Below, in pieces: positions 1 through 14,098 of a DNA stretch of 64,000 nt. The stretch lies in contig VZTI01003658.1 of NCBI GenBank assembly GCA_013397865.1, positions 248,001-312,000 of the forward strand, written 5' to 3'. The translations under genes and the position numbers were made by a program. The notes below the pieces were generated by a model. That model did not search any database. It saw only the letters and a list, made by a program, of their open reading frames with translations, and was not told where the DNA came from. Source of the stretch: Struthidea cinerea. Taxonomy: Eukaryota > Chordata > Aves > Passeriformes > Corcoracidae. Every line of letters begins with the position of its first letter. Positions within the stretch are counted from its first letter, which is position 1.

Positions 1-3000
1 ACTGATGATGACACAACATTTTGCCTAATTTTCTGTTTCCATCTGCTGGACAGAAATCACATTACTCATCACCTGGACTGGTCCACTTGGGCATATGAGA
101 AGTACTTACTAGCAGCATTTTCAAAGTAATAAAAATCTGTACCGTTCTCCTTTTAAGCACTGTTTTATGTTATCTGATGATCTAACAGTGTGTCAAAATA
201 GTTTATTTATATTTGTCAGGATACTGCCAGGATTAAAAGAATTACTAAAAAGGATGTTATACTGATTTCTTAAAAAGAATGTCCTTCAAGGAAAAAACAG
301 ACATAAGCTAACCAAAATGTCAGTGCACCACACATTTACCATTTCCGATAGCTAAGGTTATGTAGAGGACAAGAACTAAACCATTGCTGTGTTTCTGGAA
401 AAACAGCACAAATTATACGGGACAGATATTTATACAATTCCAGAATATTTTTTAGACTACACATTTTGAAATGGGAAAGAAAAAAAAAACCCCAACCAAA
501 ACAGTTTTGCTACTTCTTTACTTAAAGAGATACTTATAATTAGATTCAAAACATGCCTGGATTCACCCTGCCCTTTGAGCATTTATTCCTGTTGAGTTTT
601 ACACTGGTCTTGGACCTTCAACACTAAGATTTGGATTTTATAAACCAATATAAATAGAGCTAATATGCAAAAAACTCCAGAATTCATTTGAAAATACAAA
701 TTAAAACTTTTTATTCCACTGGATGGAGGAGATCATTACTTCAAACTTGCAAAGACCCAAATCGATGGAATTTTTTTCAGCAAGAAGGATGAAGTACTTA
801 AGCTGATACTGGACAAAGTGTTAAATATGTTTTCTCTTTTCTAAAAGCACCTAACTCATTCAAGCTGTGTAGCCACTGATATTTATACACTCCTGGGCTT
901 GTGGCTCAGCTCTCACATCTTTCTTATTGCAGTGGCCATAGCTGGGCAGAGTACTTCAGCTGCAGCTTTAACAATGCCAAGCAGAAGAATTATCTCCTTA
1001 TCTTACCTAACACATTGCTGCTGAAGACGATCACCCCAGAAGATGATTTATACTAGACAGTCAACTGTTACAAACACTGGATTGTCTTCTGTATGACTAC
1101 TTTCCAATCCCAGGTGTGTACTCCTCCTGCTTGCCTTTCCCACACCCCTTTGAGTCTTGAATTCAACTAGTTCACAATTGCTACAGCCACGGCTGCCATT
1201 GGTTATCACATCCCCTGCCTTGCCTGCAAGAATCAGATTTAGAAGAGTAGCACCCCTGAAGGCCCCACACTGCCGCTATGTTAGAATTCATTCCCAGAAC
1301 TCCTCACAAGCCTCCTGGGATTGCTGCCCCTCCTGTAAATGTGAAGGACATTAAAGTCTTGTACAAGGACCAGGGTCTGCCCTCTGGAAACTTCCCCAAG
1401 TTGCTTAAGACTTTGTTCACTTCCTCATGCCACTGCGATGTCACCCGTTCCAGACTCCTGAGAAAGAGCTCAACCATCCTGCTCCATAACAGGGATCATA
1501 TATTTATTCCAGCTGTTATTCACATGAAGGTCAAGTCCCTCTCTTCTTTCCTGGATATCTTTTTCAGGTGACCATCACAAAATACTAGGTACATGAGCTA
1601 TCCCACTTTATTCCAGTGGTGTATTTGTCTAACCCTACATGGAGCTCTGTCTCCGACTTGTTTCTCAGGCAGCATATGAGTGTATAAAGGCACTTGAGGT
1701 TAGACACTTCCAGCTAGTTTTGTATCTGCCTACAACACTTTTAACGCCATCACTGAACCCACAGGCAGCACTCTGTCCCTTTATTTAGCTGCAGGCTGTT
1801 ATCGCCATCCCCTGATATACCAAATTTGAAGTTTTTGTCACCAAAGTGCAAACCTGCTGGCAAAGATGCTCCCACCTCACTTTTCCAAATGAGTTCCATT
1901 TCTCACTGGCAGTCTTTGTCCTTCAGTCATGGATCTGGCTACAGAAGTAAAAAGTGCTTCCTTTGAAACCAGGGGTACAGCCATGTGTGAATCTACAGGA
2001 TGCATCCCTATCACCTGAAGCTTTCCCCTTCATGTGTAAAACAAAGGGAATACCTAGGCTCCCACATTCTCCACTGATGTCCCCAGGCTGCAATCTGTCT
2101 GCAACCACTCGTGATCTGTTCTAGACCTTTCTTGGCAGTGTCACTGGTGCCCAACATGAATGAGCAACAAAGTGACAACAGTTCAAGGGCCAAACATCAA
2201 GAAAATTTTTTATGAACAGCTACATCAAAAGCTGTTTGCTCTTTATTACTTTATTATCCCCTCATTTTTAAAAAAAACCTCATGATCCATGAAGTTATCA
2301 TATTCTGACAGACAGAATTAATTTGGAATAACTCCTCTTAGTTACTTGATTTCAAAAGATGCTGTCACTATACAAGTATTAAGTAATAATGTTCTCTTGC
2401 TGTTGTTCTGGCTCCTTAAAGAACTATCATTTTGAGAGGAAATTTAAGTATTTCCCAAGTAGAGTAGTGGTTATTTCTGGAGCTCCAAAACCCAAATATC
2501 CTCCCACCCCCAAAACCAAGAAGCAACTCATACCTTTTTCTACCAGTAGGAAACAAAATTAAATCAATTTGTAAAGTGGTATTTCCCTTTAAAATACTAA
2601 TTGGAAGACCCGGCTGAAAACAACAAGAAAAGCTCATCTTCTCCATTAAAAATGGCTTCCAGTATTATCTGAACACAAGCAGATAAAAGTTTTGGAACTC
2701 AGTTATACATGCAAAAATATATTAATATAATGCATTCATATAAATACATATTACGAACTATATTTCTAAATTAAGATCTTAGTTGTCAAGATTTTAAGGG
2801 ATTTACCTCAAAGATCTTACTTGCTAGTCCAGCTTCTGCTACTACAGCATTTTCCACAAGTGTTAACTACAACCTAATTGATACTAACAGTTTTAGTCAT
2901 CTGTTCAGTGCCCATAACCTGTGGCTCTACTCATGACTTAACACCTGGAGTTTCCACTCAAGGCCATGCTAACTTTTTGATTCCTAAAGTTTGAAGAAAG

Positions 3001-3251
3001 AGCTTCCATCTGACATGGGGGGACAGGGATAAACAACGCCCCCCTCCCCACCCTAAATTAGGTCTGGTTAAAAACAAGGTCTTTCTCAGAAGCACATTAA
3101 GCAAACTGGTTGATTCAAGTTTCAAGCCAAGCAGAAACACCAGAGACAATCGTGACTACAGTTCTATTGCTGTAAATGCAAACCACCACTGACACATCTA
3201 CTGCATCAGTGACTTGCATTTAAAACAATCACTTATAGGATAGCAACAAAC
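1..3251 (-). other. EXOC2 intron 5, partial; no exon found
   Basis: This is the intron downstream of the 3252-3365 exon, continuing beyond position 1. I looked on the minus strand for the next Sec5 segment (expected to begin FEQLKMAV) and did not see it. The part from about 1150 to 2170 is less AT-rich than its surroundings and may be an old repeat I cannot classify. No recent transposon or RNA gene was seen. Confidence 0.7.
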
Positions 3252-3365
3252 CTTGTTGTCGAATGATTCTCAATCAGGTACCAGGCAGCAGAAAAGTTTT
3301 CACTTGTGAAATCAGCGCTCATCCCAGGAAAGAGTGACTCTAAATCTTTTTGAGGAAATCTGCCC
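3252..3365 (-). CDS. EXOC2: EXOC2 coding exon 5, start of the helical exocyst region
   Basis: This 114-nt exon encodes about residues 141-178. The translation includes QKDLESLFPGMSADFTSENF followed by SAAWYLIENHS, a conserved Sec5 block. It is too short and split to appear as a long ORF. The acceptor is CATTTTTCAG|GGGC (AG at 3367-3366). The donor is ACAACAAG|GTTTGT (intron G at 3251), a weaker site. AA from the previous exon plus G completes a Lys codon, and the exon leaves two bases (AG) for the next codon, expected to be Ser. From memory, several residues at the start (GRFP, S in LESLF, P before GM) differ from mammals. The next exon is outside the window. Confidence 0.93.
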
Positions 3366-4277
3366 CTGAAAAATGAATATTCATTTCTTCAGTGAAACAC
3401 AGTCTTGTGAACAGTTTACAATTAAAAGAGTCACAAAAAACCCCAAACTAACAACAAACCCGAAATCATTTCCCTCTAAGACGGAAACATTAACTCGTAT
3501 CTCACCTTGAAATTGAAGCTATTACAGACACATGTAATTTGACTGGGAAAGACTGAAATCTAATCTAACTAAAACTAATTTTACCATTTTGATTTCACCA
3601 CTACACATGAGACAGAAATGTTGTCTGTACAACATATTTCAATTTAACTTTAAAGTGGCAGGACATCAAAACTTTGACAGCTTGTAAGTGATCTAATACA
3701 ATTATTGTCTATTGGTTCCTGAGCAGCAGAAGTCACACAGAAACCTGAAAGAGAGATACACAGAATATACTTCCATTATATACAAACATTGAAAGAAATA
3801 CTGAGTTAAAATAATTCTCTTGCAAAACAGAATACACTGCTCTTTCTGTTCACCATACACAAAACAAAGGAAAAACAGGCTTATCTCAAGTGACAGCCAG
3901 CAGGTTTTGTTAGTTTTTATTCAGTCTTACAAATGCATAAAGCAAGCATGCAAGCCAATTCCTTGTGAAAACAGATTCTCTACAACAGCATTTTTAAAAC
4001 TACAAGTAGTTTCTAAGATACTCATCCAGAAAATGTTTTCCATTTACTTTAAGTCTGTGTAATAAAAATATTTAAAGCACTTTTTGATGAAAACATGACA
4101 ACCTTCATCGCTCAGTCCAGACACGCACTCAACACTTGGCCAAATTCATCCCACCACGCACTCAGTACACCACCAGGTGCACTCCCTCCTCTCATCTTCA
4201 CCACCAGCTGCATCCCATCTTCAGAGACTAATTGTGGCAAACAAATTCACTCTCGGTCAGCCTTAAATGGGTCAGTC

Positions 4278-4324
4278 AGTTGGACTAGATGGACTTATGT
4301 CTCTTCCAACTAAAATATTCTCAT
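4278..4324 (+). repeat. CR1 LINE 3'-end remnant
   Basis: The text GTTGGACTAGATGGACTTAT followed by TCTTCCAACTAAAATATTCT matches the hallmark 3' end of avian CR1 elements. It is a short, diverged, 5'-truncated copy on the plus strand, opposite to EXOC2. Confidence 0.65.
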
Positions 4325-7300
4325 CTATTTCAAAAATTTACTATGTCATTTTTGGATCACAACATCCAACTCAAAAGACAATGAAGTCCCTCTCTGATGC
4401 TCACAAGTTAGGTGAGCATTGCTATACAAAGCATACTGTATGCAAATGAAAATCTGCCATACTTTGCATTTGAGAGCAAACTTGGGTGGGAGTAGCAATC
4501 GAGAGTCAGTTATAAGAATTACATTTAACACATATGAAAAGCCATTTAAATGGACACAATGTTAGTTTTAGTTTTTGTCTGTAATCTAAACATGTTTCAA
4601 GATAGCTGTTTTTATTACAAAAAGCAAACAGCAGATTAAGTGAAGCAAATCTGAAGGCGGGCACATTAAAAAGTACAACTATATAGAGAGGAGTTATTTC
4701 CTGGAAGTTTCTTTTCATATCCAAATGGCCATTAGCACAAGCAGGTACAAAGGACCTACGTACATAATGACATGGTACAGAAGTCTTTCATCAGCAGCAC
4801 CTGATTACAGCAGGGGCATGAAACAATACTTTCTAAAAACCAGGAAAAAAATTAAATGAGACGCAAGGAAAAGTGATGACAGATATGAAAAGTAGAGATA
4901 CAGGGAAAACAGCGTGAGAAACAAATGTAGCAAGCAAAAATGAGGGTCCCAACATTTGTCTGTGTTCAATGAAAAAGTGATGATGTTAAAATAAAACTTT
5001 AAGACCTAAGTAGTGTGATTCAGGATTTTCAATGACCTTAAATTTCATGAATGACAGTAAGCAGAAAATGCTGATGGATGTAAGAAGAAGAAAGTTTCAA
5101 TTTATTCTTCATTTAAAGACAATTTAGGATACCTTATTTTACCCTCAAATTAGTCAAATTAGTGCCCAGTAAGCAAATGAACTTGAAGGATAGTACTTCA
5201 CATGTGATACACAGTACAACTGTACAAAAAAAGCATTTATATTAGATCCACACATGGTGACATCTTTGCAGACAACTGTACTTTTAATGCTACAAAATAA
5301 AACCAAGAAAACAAATCTGAGTTTTCAGAAGAGACTTGGACATTCTGTGCAAGCACTGTTTAAGTGAATGCAATCCATACAGAAGCAGAATTTTGCTCAT
5401 ATTTTCTGAATTTCCATGTATGTTCTCTGAAACCAAAAGAAACAGATAAAACACAAAAACCACACACACTTAAATATACCATTACCAAATGCTACTCATT
5501 ACTGCAGGTTTATAAGAGATATGCATGACAGTTTAGGCTTACGCATGAGCTATAGAATTCCTACGGGAAAAAAACGAAACTATTTTTTAATATATATATA
5601 TAGAGAAAGACCAAGATAGACATGTAATCAATTACTGCAAATGAATCTTGTCCACAGACAGCAGGACAGAAATGAAGGAATTTTTTTCAGTTTGATGTTT
5701 GACTGCCTTGAAAAGTTATTAGGAGCTTTTTTCCAGCAGATGTATTTGTGTAAACCATAAATTAACAATGCTTTTATCTGTGCAGACATATTTTAGACAT
5801 AGTCACAACAGACTAGAAACATGAATGTGAACGTGTGAGGTATGTTAACAATATGTTATACTCTATGGTTTAGTATCCTTATTTTTATCATACATTTTAC
5901 CAGTAGTTTTTCCACTAACAGATATGCTACAGCTTGCTACATAGAGACTTGCTACAGCTGTCTTCAAAACAAAGTGCTCACTAAAATGCTCAAACTGAAA
6001 GCAATTGCATTTCTAGAATGTCTGGCCAGATGCATCTAAAAAGAGACTGACTCCACATACACACAAATTTGTTTCATTAACTTCCATCAGTAAATTAAAT
6101 AAGTCAGTTTTTGGAAGTTGTTCTCATGAAAACTTGCTTACCGTTTACTTATAAACAAGCCCATATGTGACTTGAGAAAGTATTTCTGGTTTATTCTTTT
6201 CAACATTAAGGGGTGAAGATGAACTAGTAGTAAAAGCTTAGATCATGATGACATGCAATTAAACTGTAAAACATTTTTCTGTTGACTTGCTTATTATACA
6301 AGAATCACTTCATGAAGAATACTTAATCATTATTAAAAAGTAATCACTGTAAAAGAAACTGGGAACCACAAATTGAATCCACAAAACCTCAGAAGAGTGA
6401 AGCTTACCACCCTTAACAACCTTAAGTATTACACTACCTTTACAATTTCAGCAAAGGTACACATACTGGATTTGTATAGTAGTACTTTCTGCGAGGCACA
6501 CTATTTTACCTAAAGCAGAATTAGATATGGTACTAGATCTATAGTTAACATTTTAAAATAGTCTTTTTCATCCTTCAGCAGCAATTTTAAATACAAAAGA
6601 AATTGTGATTTGACATAGTGGTTATATTAATGAGAAGTATAATAAAAATACATTTGGTTACAAGCCACTATACACTTTCACTTCCCTCAAACACATTTTG
6701 AGTATAGCTAATACAATCATACAACATTTGATGTAGTGGTCCTTGCTTCCATGTAAAGGCCATGCACATTTACTTCGGATTCAAAACATGTGGTGTACAA
6801 TCAATTCACTTGTGCCCCAAGTGCTCACCAATAGAAGTCCCTCTTTGCACTACCCCACACTTTAGGTTCTGTGTAGCCTAATAGCAACAAACCTAATTTA
6901 ACAGCACAGGATACACGGGCTCTTACAAATTCTACTACAGGACTTGTGCCCATACAAAGCATTTATACTCTCCAGAGATTTGATTAAAATCTCCATGGGG
7001 AAATCACAGCCTCCAAGCAGTCACAACCAAGTAAGAGCAACAGGATGCAACAGATACGAATTAACAAAGCCTGACAACGAACGCAGCTTAGCAAGTTGTA
7101 ATTTTTTCGTAAAAATTGTTTTGCTCCCAGAACTTCAGAATCTCATAGTAATAATTTCAGTGTATATGACAATATCTGCAGTTTAAAGGTGGGTCCCAAA
7201 GCAAGATACAGCCACCAAAAGGTAACTTGAAGCTCAGTTCCACAGGAGTTTACAGGGCAAAAGGACCAACTTTAAATAAACACAGATTCTGAATAGCAAC

Positions 7301-8499
7301 CAGCATAAACAAGCTCCAGCTAGAGCTGCTGTACACTCCCCCCTCTGTCTGGTACCAGTCAGACTCCTTGAATCTGGCTTTGTACCAGCTGTACTGTGTT
7401 AATAATGCATGCAAAAAGATCAGCGTAAGGGACACTGGTGTAGACTAAACACAAAAATCAGAAGGTGTTAACAAAGGTCTCTCCAACAGCAACAGGACAA
7501 GGGTGCACTCTGGCAATTCCTCCCTGGTAGCACTGGGTTCATTAGAAATATGAAAACAAAGTGGCAACTGTATTTTAGAACTGGCAGAATGTGGTAAGAG
7601 AAATCCACTAAGAGATTATAGGCTGGTAGCTGCAGCTGATGCATCAGCCTAACAAGCAGTAAGTGCTACTTTATTTTTTAATGTCATAAAGCTAGGACTA
7701 TACTGCAACTCTCTTCTGCAGCTTTCAGAATTTTTTTGCATGCATCTCTGTGATCAAGTTTCCACACGCCCATCACATTCAATGATGAAATTTACTGCAT
7801 TTCCATACAAGCCATTTAAAAATAAACAGCCACCAGAAAGTGTTTTCCTATCTCATGGTAGCAAGTTGACGTTTACCATTAGGTGGCAGCGTAAGATCAT
7901 CTGTTTCCTTCTCCCAGATGAACTGTTTTGGAAGCTGGCGTGGGAAGAGGGAAGCATCTGTATTGAGTGGGTGGATACAGAAGTATGTGGAATGTACTTA
8001 GCATGTCAGCCTTTGCTTTCATGTACGAGATGGATCCACCAGAGTGACCTCTGCTACATGCAAACACTATTCAAAAATTTTCTAACCACCACTAGGTCTG
8101 ACTGATGTTACTATTTTGCAGAGAATGAATTTTCTTAGTCTGACAGAGTAGTTAGAGGAGTCAGGGAACCCTTGGTTAAACAAGGACTTGTCGTGCAGGA
8201 GGGGGAAGCATGCGGTACATCAGAACAAGCAATTCATTCACAAATCTCACATAGATCTAAATTTTCCATCAACATATATCAATCGGTGTCTACAAGACAT
8301 AATCTCTCCTAGAACTGTACAAAATTCTGAATGATCATGTGTTACCAACCTGCTTTGGCAACAGCTCTGAACTGCTAAAACTAACCCAAGTACTGCCACA
8401 TGGCTGCTAAGGCCACAAATTTCACACCAAGTTCCACATTTCTCAGACTGAGACAACTACTCTGCACACTCCTTTTCTTCCTGCAACCTATTTAAGACT

Positions 8500-9593
8500 T
8501 CTGGAAAAGCTGACAGCCAAACGCTTGGACAGGTGTATTCTTTGCTGGATTAAAAACCGGATGGCCATGCCTAGAGAGTGGTGGTGAATGGAGTTACCTC
8601 CAGCTGTTGGATGGTCACTACTGGGATTCCCCAAGGGTCAGTACTGGGACCAGTCCTGTTCAATATCTTTATCAATCAAATGTACTCTAAATAAGCGTGC
8701 AGATGACACCAAGTTGGGCAGGAGTATTGATCTGCTGGAGGGTGCGGAGGCTCTGCAGAGGGATCTGGACAGGCTGGATTGATGGGCTGAAGCCAGCTGT
8801 ATGAGGTTCAACAAAGCTGAATCCTGCTTGTGTCACAACAACCCCAGGCAGTACTACAGGCTGGGGACAGAGTGGTTGGACACCAGCCAGGCAGAGAAGG
8901 GCCTGGGGGTGCTGGCTGACAGTGGCTGAACATGAGCCAGTGTGTGCCCATGTGGGCAAGAAGGCCAGTGGCATCCTGGCCTGTATCAGCAACAGTATGG
9001 CCAGCAGGAGTGGGGCAGTGACTGTCCTCCTGTACTCAGCTCTCGTGAGTCTACACCTCGAATGCTGTGTCCAGGTCTGGGACCCTCAACTCAGGAAGAA
9101 GATTGAGGTGGTGATTGATACGAGTCCAAAGAACGGCAGCGGAACTGGTGAAGGGTCTAGAGAGTAAGTTTTGTGACGAGTGCCTGAGGGAGCTGGGGGT
9201 GTTTAGCCTGGAGAAAAGGAGGCTCAGAGGTGACCTTATCGCTCTCTACAGCTGCCTGGAAGGAGGTTGTAGCCAGGTAGGGGACAGCCTCTTCTCCCAA
9301 GCAACCAGCAACAGGACAAGAGGACACAGCCTCAAGCTGTGCCAGGTCAGGTTCAGGTTGGACATCAGGAAGAATTTCTTCACCGAAAGGGTCGTCAGGC
9401 ATTGGAAGCAGCTGCCCAGGGAGGTGGTGGAGTCACTGTCCCTGGAAGTGTTCACGAAATGGCTGAATGGCACTTGGGGATGTGGTTCGGTTGACAAGAT
9501 GGGGATTGGCCAAAGGCTGGACTTGATGACTTTGAAAATCTTCAACTGTAACAATTCTGTGATTCTATTTTATGATTCAATGTTTCTGTAAGC
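8500..9593 (+). mobile_element. CR1 LINE, 5'-truncated, ORF2 pseudogene fragment
   Basis: This is about 1.1 kb of CR1 non-LTR retrotransposon in sense orientation. It covers the C-terminal part of ORF2 and the 3' tail. Visible landmarks are the reverse-transcriptase box, here RADDTKLG at about 8695-8720 in the frame beginning 8588, followed by the typical CR1 LEGAEALQRDLDRLD segment. Later segments correspond to CR1 EKRRLRGDLIALYSCLEGG and RFRLDIRKNFFTERVVRHWK in the frame 9115-9591. The tail ends in degenerate GATTCTATTTTATGATTCAA repeats. Reading frames are broken by stops and frameshifts, so the copy is dead. Severe 5' truncation is normal for CR1. The left boundary is approximate. Confidence 0.92.
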
Positions 9594-10166
9594 GTTCCTG
9601 GCTACATCTGCATAACACCACAGCCAGGAATACTCCGGGGGGAGGAAGGTGGCATAGACCTACTTTGCACTGGAAGTCAGCATAAAGATAGTGATAGGAC
9701 ACCAAAGCTTTGTATCAGTCTTTACCCCCATACTGAAAATTAAAAACTAGAACTCAGAGATTTTAAATAACTGTTTTCTGGTGGGAATTGAACACCTCAC
9801 AGCATACACACAGTAGGCACTAAGTTATAGCAATGCCAAAAAACCCTTATCTGATTGGATCAGCTCTGTGTTTCAGAAGATGAATGAATAACTGTTCGGA
9901 GGGCAGGAGAACAAACGTGTGCAAACACTCTTCTACAAATACATTTGTGACTTCAAGGGTCACAACCACTGAAACACAAGAACCAGCAAGTTCAAGTTTC
10001 ATTACAATATAAATGACTTTCTTTATTAGCAAGTGAGATTCTTAGTTATACGACACAAGAACTGCAATTAATTATTAGAAAATATGAAGAACTTACCAGC
10101 CAGCAATTATGTATACTTACTACTTGCTTAATTTGCAGGCTGAAAGATGATGCCTGAACATTATGT

Positions 10167-10224
10167 ATACATGCAACATTTACAATATCTTGACTATACA
10201 TGTAACATTTAAAATACCTTGATT
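10167..10224. repeat. Imperfect 29-bp tandem repeat, two copies
   Basis: ATACATGCAACATTTACAAT followed by ATCTTGACT is repeated next as ATACATGTAACATTTAAAAT followed by ACCTTGATT. The two 29-bp units differ at a handful of positions, so this is an old local duplication inside EXOC2 intron 4. No function is suggested. Confidence 0.75.
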
Positions 10225-10742
10225 ATGTAAAAGAACAGCCAGGAGGATGACTGTATATACATAGTTGCTTTTTTTGCATCCTTGCAACATTTGAATATGA
10301 GAAGACAATTCCAGTGCATAGTTTGGGTATATATATGTTACTCCTACAATATATCTATAGGCAGTATTCTAATTATTAACAGAACGTCAGATCCACTATT
10401 ACATTTCGCTTAATTCACAGTTCAAAACTTTTGTTCACTTAAATCTCAGTCACTCCCAATTAAACTCCAATCTTCTATCTACTGAGCTGAATAACTTTTT
10501 TTTTGTCCCTGTGCATGCCTAATAATTTAACAAGATGCTGTACTGAAGCTCTTCTGTTCATTACTTACAAGGTCTTTTTTCTATTATTTCAAGGTCTCAT
10601 TTGCAGCACCTTGAAAGCATCTACCTGAATCGTTCGAAAGCTACAATTAATTTTAAAACACATTTTAATTGGACAAGGTACCATAAAAAAAGGTTTAAAA
10701 AAGCCACAAAAGGAACTTCTAAAACCAAGCATAACCCATATT

Positions 10743-10797
10743 AAAAAAAAAAAAAAAACAAACCAACAAAACCCCTCTAAAAAACAACTAACTCATT
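10743..10797. repeat. A-rich low-complexity tract
   Basis: A run of 16 A is followed by A/C-rich sequence (CAAACCAACAAAACCCC). It may be the degraded tail of a retroposed sequence or simple low complexity. No recognisable body lies beside it. Confidence 0.7.
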
Positions 10798-13700
10798 CCC
10801 AGGCTGCAGCTTGTCTTTTCTGCATCATTTGCTAATACCTGATAACCACTTTTTACAGGGAGGGCTTCTCTCTCTTTCAGTCTGTAGTCTAACCACCTTC
10901 CTCTGCCTCTCTTCAGTGTGCTCCTACACAGTTTATTCATAATCCATTTTATCACATCTATTTTTCACTGCTTTTCTCCCTGAGCTTCTCAATGTTTCTT
11001 TGGTTTACCACTATTTGCATAACCAGTACAAGGTGTTCCTTTCTCTTCCATGTCAGCCATCATGCTGCAAGGATCGTAAATCCCACCAAGTCAGACCAGT
11101 GACAAATGCTTCAACTTCAAAATTAAAATACATCCCAATTTGCACATGTTTAAAGAAAAAGTTCAAAGAAGCCAAAGGTATGAATAAAAGAGAGATCCAT
11201 AATGTTGCAGAGTCCCATCTGCATACACAACAGTATTATTAGGATCATATTAGGATGTCTTTTATTTTAAAGCATCCTAACAATTTTTATCACTTCTAGT
11301 GACAAATTATTCCTGTGTCTAGTGATGGTTATTGATACTTTCTTGCTTATTCACTCTCTTTCTTAGTTTACAATTGCCTTTTTTCACTACCTTGTACAAC
11401 TTCTCAATACGCACCCATCACATACATAAAGTATTTGCAAATGTGAGTTTAGTTAAACTTTATGGTATTACAGTGTTTTATAGACGTAAACATCACATTG
11501 CTCCAATCTATCAAGAAAATTATGAAAGATTTTCCATTGAGAAGGCACTCTTTAATTAAACCCAGAATATTCATCTATAGTCACAACTATTAACACTTGT
11601 GCCATCAACCATAGCACAAGTGCAGACCAGGCTTTCCCTCTCTTTCCCCTCTCCACAATTTAACCCCTCAATTCCTCCACACAATTACTTGTTATACAGA
11701 TCAGTGTTCCATCTCTCAAACTGGTGCTTGCCATCATCTTCCTGCTTCACCTGCAATGAACCTGGGAGTTCAAGAACAATGAACTAGGCTTGATATGCTT
11801 ACCCAAAGATTTCCTAATTCCCTCCTTCTCCAAAAGGTTATTTCCTGGCTGTATTTACATGTTTCTGATTTATTTATTTTCACACAGAACCGGACGTTTC
11901 AGTTTCTAATTTTCTAATGCTTTCAAAAGAAACATTTAAAATATACCATGGTTGGTTTTCCATTTAACAAACATACAAACAGATAACTCTAAATTAAGCA
12001 AATCCTAAACTAATGCTGATTAAGTTTCTATATGATAATTCTTAATCTATCACATTGACAACGTCTTAACTGTAAGAAATATTAATTTTGGTTATGAAGT
12101 CAAATACTGTATTAGAAGTTTTGTTAAAATCAGAACAAATTAAAAGTAACTGTGTCATAACCTCTGTATTTATAGAAAGACATATGGTGAGAAGACTATG
12201 GAGTGAGGACTATAAAACAGAAAAAATTATCTTGACCTAAATCCCAGATAAAATATTGCAAAAGCTGTTGCAGGGTTCAAGATATACAGAATTAAAGCAG
12301 AGAAAATTAGTTTTAATGTCAGCTAGTCACAACTGCTTCTTACAATGTTTGAGAACATATAAGTTTTGAGATTGTTTCATTGAAAAAAGTAACAAGACAA
12401 AATTAACATATCACCATTAACATATCATTTCAAAGGAGACTTGCTACGATAAGACTGATTAAAACTTAGTTTTATGCAATAGAATACATCAAATGGATTA
12501 AAGAACCAACTACAAAAAAAACCAGAACCCAAAAATCTATGGAGAAGGAAACGTGAAAACATTTGTAGGTAAAGTTTTACCAGAGCCCAAATTACTCTTT
12601 CATCAGTATTTGTATCATAATAGCTTCATCAGCAGTAATTTTTTATAAATAATTGGTAGGAAACAAAGACTGTCATCTAGAATGAGAAGACAGACTTGTC
12701 AAGGAAGGAACAAACAGAGCAATACAGGCAAATGCAAAAAGATACAGTTAGAAAAAAGGAATCCTGGCCATGCCTACAGAACAATGAGCAACCATGCCAG
12801 CAGCCAAAGTAGCGACTCAAAGAGAATCAGCTAACAAAGCACTCACTGCTAGTTGCCTGTGCAGCGCACTGGCAAGAAGGATTATTAGATTTTAATTTAC
12901 AAACAGGGGAAGGAGAGTGGAAGAGCGACAGAAAGTCTTCCAGTAACACACTGGAATTTTGTCCATAGTATGAAGGTCCACATTTTTAAGGGATTGGAAC
13001 ATGAAAGAATTATCTGTCAGAAGATACACCAAAGGCTACAGAAAAATACTTAAAGAGATAAAATCTCCATTTTATTACAAAAAAATGGGTTAGGACTTTG
13101 AAAAGAAAGAAAAATATCTATTCAAGCTAGGAAAGAAATGTGCAGCCAGAGGCTAGAAGGTGATGTGGATCCACTAGAAATTCCATGCAGATTTTGGGAA
13201 AGTGCAGCTTTCTCATCAGAACAAGGTAACAATGGACACTGCAGATTTTTTCCAATGCACTCCCCCTCACAAACAAGAGTATTCAGCAGATGAGACCTTA
13301 GTAATAGTTTAATTTTAAATCGCCTTTTGTTTTGGTAGAGCTGGCATCTTGATTGAGAGACGTACTCCTAATACTACTTCTAAGAGCTGGGCAGGTAAAG
13401 ACTGTCCCATTTAAAGATCCCTAATTCCATTTATCATTCACTATAAAGTTTCTATTTCAGGAAAAAAAGTCATAAATTCCACCATACTTAAGAACTAAAG
13501 TAAAGATGACTGTGGGCTGGAAAACAGTATTAGTATTTCAATAAAATAAACTAGCTGATGTGGCATAATAAATCACATTTTACAGTGCAATTTTAGCAAC
13601 AGATAGCAATCTAACATCCTTAAAAGCCCCGTGAAACTCAAATGCAACAGTAGGTATTCCATAACTACCATATATAAATCTGAAGCCTTAGGTTATTTAC

Positions 13701-13971
13701 CAATCCTCAAAAATTAAACATTGGTGGGGTTCAATATACCAGGTTTTTAGATTATCTACTGTTCTAATTGATGATCCAAAATAGAGGATTATGGAGCAGG
13801 ATACAACATGCACTAACAACTCCGAGTACCAAATAGAATACTAGCAGCTAATAGATGTATGAGTTTTTAAATCTTTCCCTGCCCTGAAAACCATTAAACT
13901 TTCCTGGAATTCACAAAGACACATATAGAGAAAACCACTAAAAAACTGGATTACAGGCATTTGGTACTCAC

Positions 13972-14098
13972 TTGTCTATCTCAATACCAAGCGGATTAGC
14001 TGGACGTAGGGACAAGGGGGGAATCCCTTTGTTCCTGTCAGTGCGCATGTCATAATAGTTCATTTCATCCACCCAGACAGCAGACTGATCCAAGATAC
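13972..14098 (-). CDS. EXOC2: EXOC2 coding exon 4, linker after the IPT domain
   Basis: This 127-nt exon encodes about residues 99-140. The translation runs ILDQSAVWVDEMNYYDMRTD, then a proline-rich NKGIPPLSLRPANPLGIEID segment, matching the conserved stretch that follows the Sec5 IPT domain. The acceptor is TTTTCTCTAG|GTATC (AG at 14100-14099). The donor is GACAA|GTGAGT (intron G at 13971), a near-consensus site. It enters in phase 1 and leaves in phase 2, with AA left for the next exon. The segment links the Ral-binding domain to the rod-like helical exocyst body. Confidence 0.95.

Larger units (their letters stand above)
3366..13971 (-). other. EXOC2 intron 4 (about 10.6 kb)
   Basis: This large intron is mainly AT-rich unique sequence. 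It contains a short CR1 tail near 4.3 kb, a long CR1 fragment at 8.5-9.6 kb and a two-copy 29-bp repeat near 10.2 kb. A 121-codon plus-strand ORF at 7740-8105 matches no family I recognise and is probably chance. No further Sec5 coding segment is needed or seen, because the flanking exons join in phase. Confidence 0.85.

Noticed and set aside
7740..8105. 121-codon plus-strand ORF inside EXOC2 intron 4
   Set aside because: It is antisense to EXOC2, has no domain, and is within the length expected by chance in 64 kb.
8588..9591. ORFs of 64-158 codons treated as a host gene
   Set aside because: The residues are those of CR1 ORF2 and the frames are broken, so this is a transposon remnant.
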